A stretch of DNA of 64,000 nt. Source: Hydrogenophaga sp. Lineage in GTDB: Bacteria > Pseudomonadota > Gammaproteobacteria > Burkholderiales > Burkholderiaceae_C. Location of the stretch: the NCBI RefSeq assembly GCF_026125825.1, contig NZ_JAHCKK010000005.1:40906-104905 (forward strand). The letters are read 5' to 3'. This document shows, piece after piece, positions 63,781-64,000 of the stretch. The number at the start of each line of letters is the position of its first letter. The first letter of the stretch is position 1. Made by a program: the position numbers and the translations under genes. The notes below the pieces were generated by a model that searched no databases, was not told the origin of the DNA, and saw only the letters and a list, made by a program, of their open reading frames with translations.

Positions 63781-64000
63781 ATGCTCAACGTTTCTAGCAC
63801 CACCGCCGTTGCCTGGCCGACGCCGGTTTCCACCGCCGTCGCGCCGGTGTCGCCGGTTGCCGCCGTGCAGCCCGTGCAGGCGGGAGGCAACGAAGGCAAG
63901 GCCCAGAGCGGCTCCGGCCGCGAAGGCCGCGCCGCCACCCCGCCGCAGGCCCTGGCCGGCCGATGGGGCGCGGAGGGCGGCGCCACCGCGGCGCAGGACA
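63781..64000 (+). CDS. N-terminal part of an uncharacterised, probably flagellar-regulon protein (truncated by the window)
   Basis: Open to the window edge, at least 73 residues, with GAGGGG about five bases before the ATG. Reads MLNVSSTTAVAWPTPVSTAVAP and continues in low-complexity Ala/Pro/Val/Gly/Thr sequence (NEGKAQSGSGREGRAATPP). No domain identified in the visible part. The sigma-28 promoter directly upstream places it in the flagellar/chemotaxis regulon, as seen for similar Ala/Pro-rich flagella-linked proteins of Comamonadaceae. Function unknown; the C-terminal part lies outside the window. Confidence 0.6.
   Translation, partial: MLNVSSTTAVAWPTPVSTAVAPVSPVAAVQPVQAGGNEGKAQSGSGREGRAATPPQALAGRWGAEGGATAAQD

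Overview
The window reads as chromosomal DNA of a high-GC beta-proteobacterium of the order Burkholderiales, most probably family Comamonadaceae. The reasons are the very high GC third positions throughout, seven Bug-type (TctC-like) periplasmic solute receptors without any TctA/TctB membrane partner, frequent GGAGACA-type ribosome binding sites in front of them, many ATGA stop/start overlaps, and a beta-proteobacterial FliA (sigma-28) type promoter at the right edge. The genus call is inference. There are no rRNA or tRNA genes, no CRISPR array and no insertion sequence that I could see. No intergenic stretch exceeds 300 bases; the longest are 30663-30925 (263), 61256-61503 (248), 43880-44115 (236) and 54538-54764 (227).

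Layout. (1) 0-4 kb: a fumarylacetoacetate-hydrolase-family gene and the NAD salvage unit, an NrtR repressor divergent from a nicotinamidase-like gene and pncB, with two identical-arm palindromes between them. (2) 4-11.7 kb: two converging catabolic blocks (Bug receptor + 2-hydroxyacid dehydrogenase; Bug receptor + enoyl-CoA hydratase + NDP-forming acyl-CoA synthetase + alpha/beta hydrolase) and an IclR regulator. The same palindrome AATTCCA-N5-TGGAATT lies at both outer ends of the module, so it looks like one regulon. (3) 11.7-12.9 kb: a lipocalin (Blc) and a small unknown gene. (4) 13-27.3 kb: the most interesting region, an aryl-malonate/mandelate-like catabolic locus. An eight-gene operon (17.6-27.3 kb) encodes a Bug receptor, aldehyde dehydrogenase, benzoylformate decarboxylase, a second Bug receptor, arylmalonate decarboxylase, a divergent mandelate-racemase-family protein, an FMN-dependent 2-hydroxyacid (mandelate-type) dehydrogenase and an FAD monooxygenase. 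It ends in a terminator. A second FAD monooxygenase, a third Bug receptor and two LysR regulators flank it. In order the enzymes could turn an aryl(hydroxy)malonate into mandelate, benzoylformate, benzaldehyde and benzoate. (5) 27.4-32.4 kb: unknown protein, MarR regulator and VanA-like Rieske oxygenase with a clean operator, an orphan ATP synthase c-subunit gene coupled to an unknown gene, and a membrane histidine kinase. (6) 32.4-37.4 kb: a ketone-degrading unit (MarR, esterase, short-chain dehydrogenase, Baeyer-Villiger monooxygenase) with paired GTTGA-N4-TCAAC operators, then a TRAP receptor.

(7) 37.5-41.1 kb: envelope proteins (small lipoprotein, Pro-rich exported protein, phospholipase-D lipoprotein, DUF1566-like lipoprotein). 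(8) 41.2-48.3 kb: a galactarate/glucarate catabolic locus (garD, LacI regulator, Bug receptor, gudD, garL-like aldolase, garR) controlled by three exact copies of TGGTACCGGTACCA. (9) 48.3-51.6 kb: metallo-beta-lactamase-fold protein and Bug receptor divergent from a LysR-type regulator with two tandem helix-turn-helix domains. (10) 51.6-54.5 kb: an overlapping three-gene operon of PHB-depolymerase-like esterase, trypsin-like protease and hisC. (11) 54.8-59.4 kb: lipoprotein solute receptor, triple-PAS histidine kinase and single-domain response regulator, each overlapping the next by ATGA, then a UspA protein. (12) 59.4-64 kb: CoiA-like zinc protein, ArsR-type regulator, diheme cytochrome c, DUF2889 protein, cupin, and a truncated gene behind a sigma-28 promoter.
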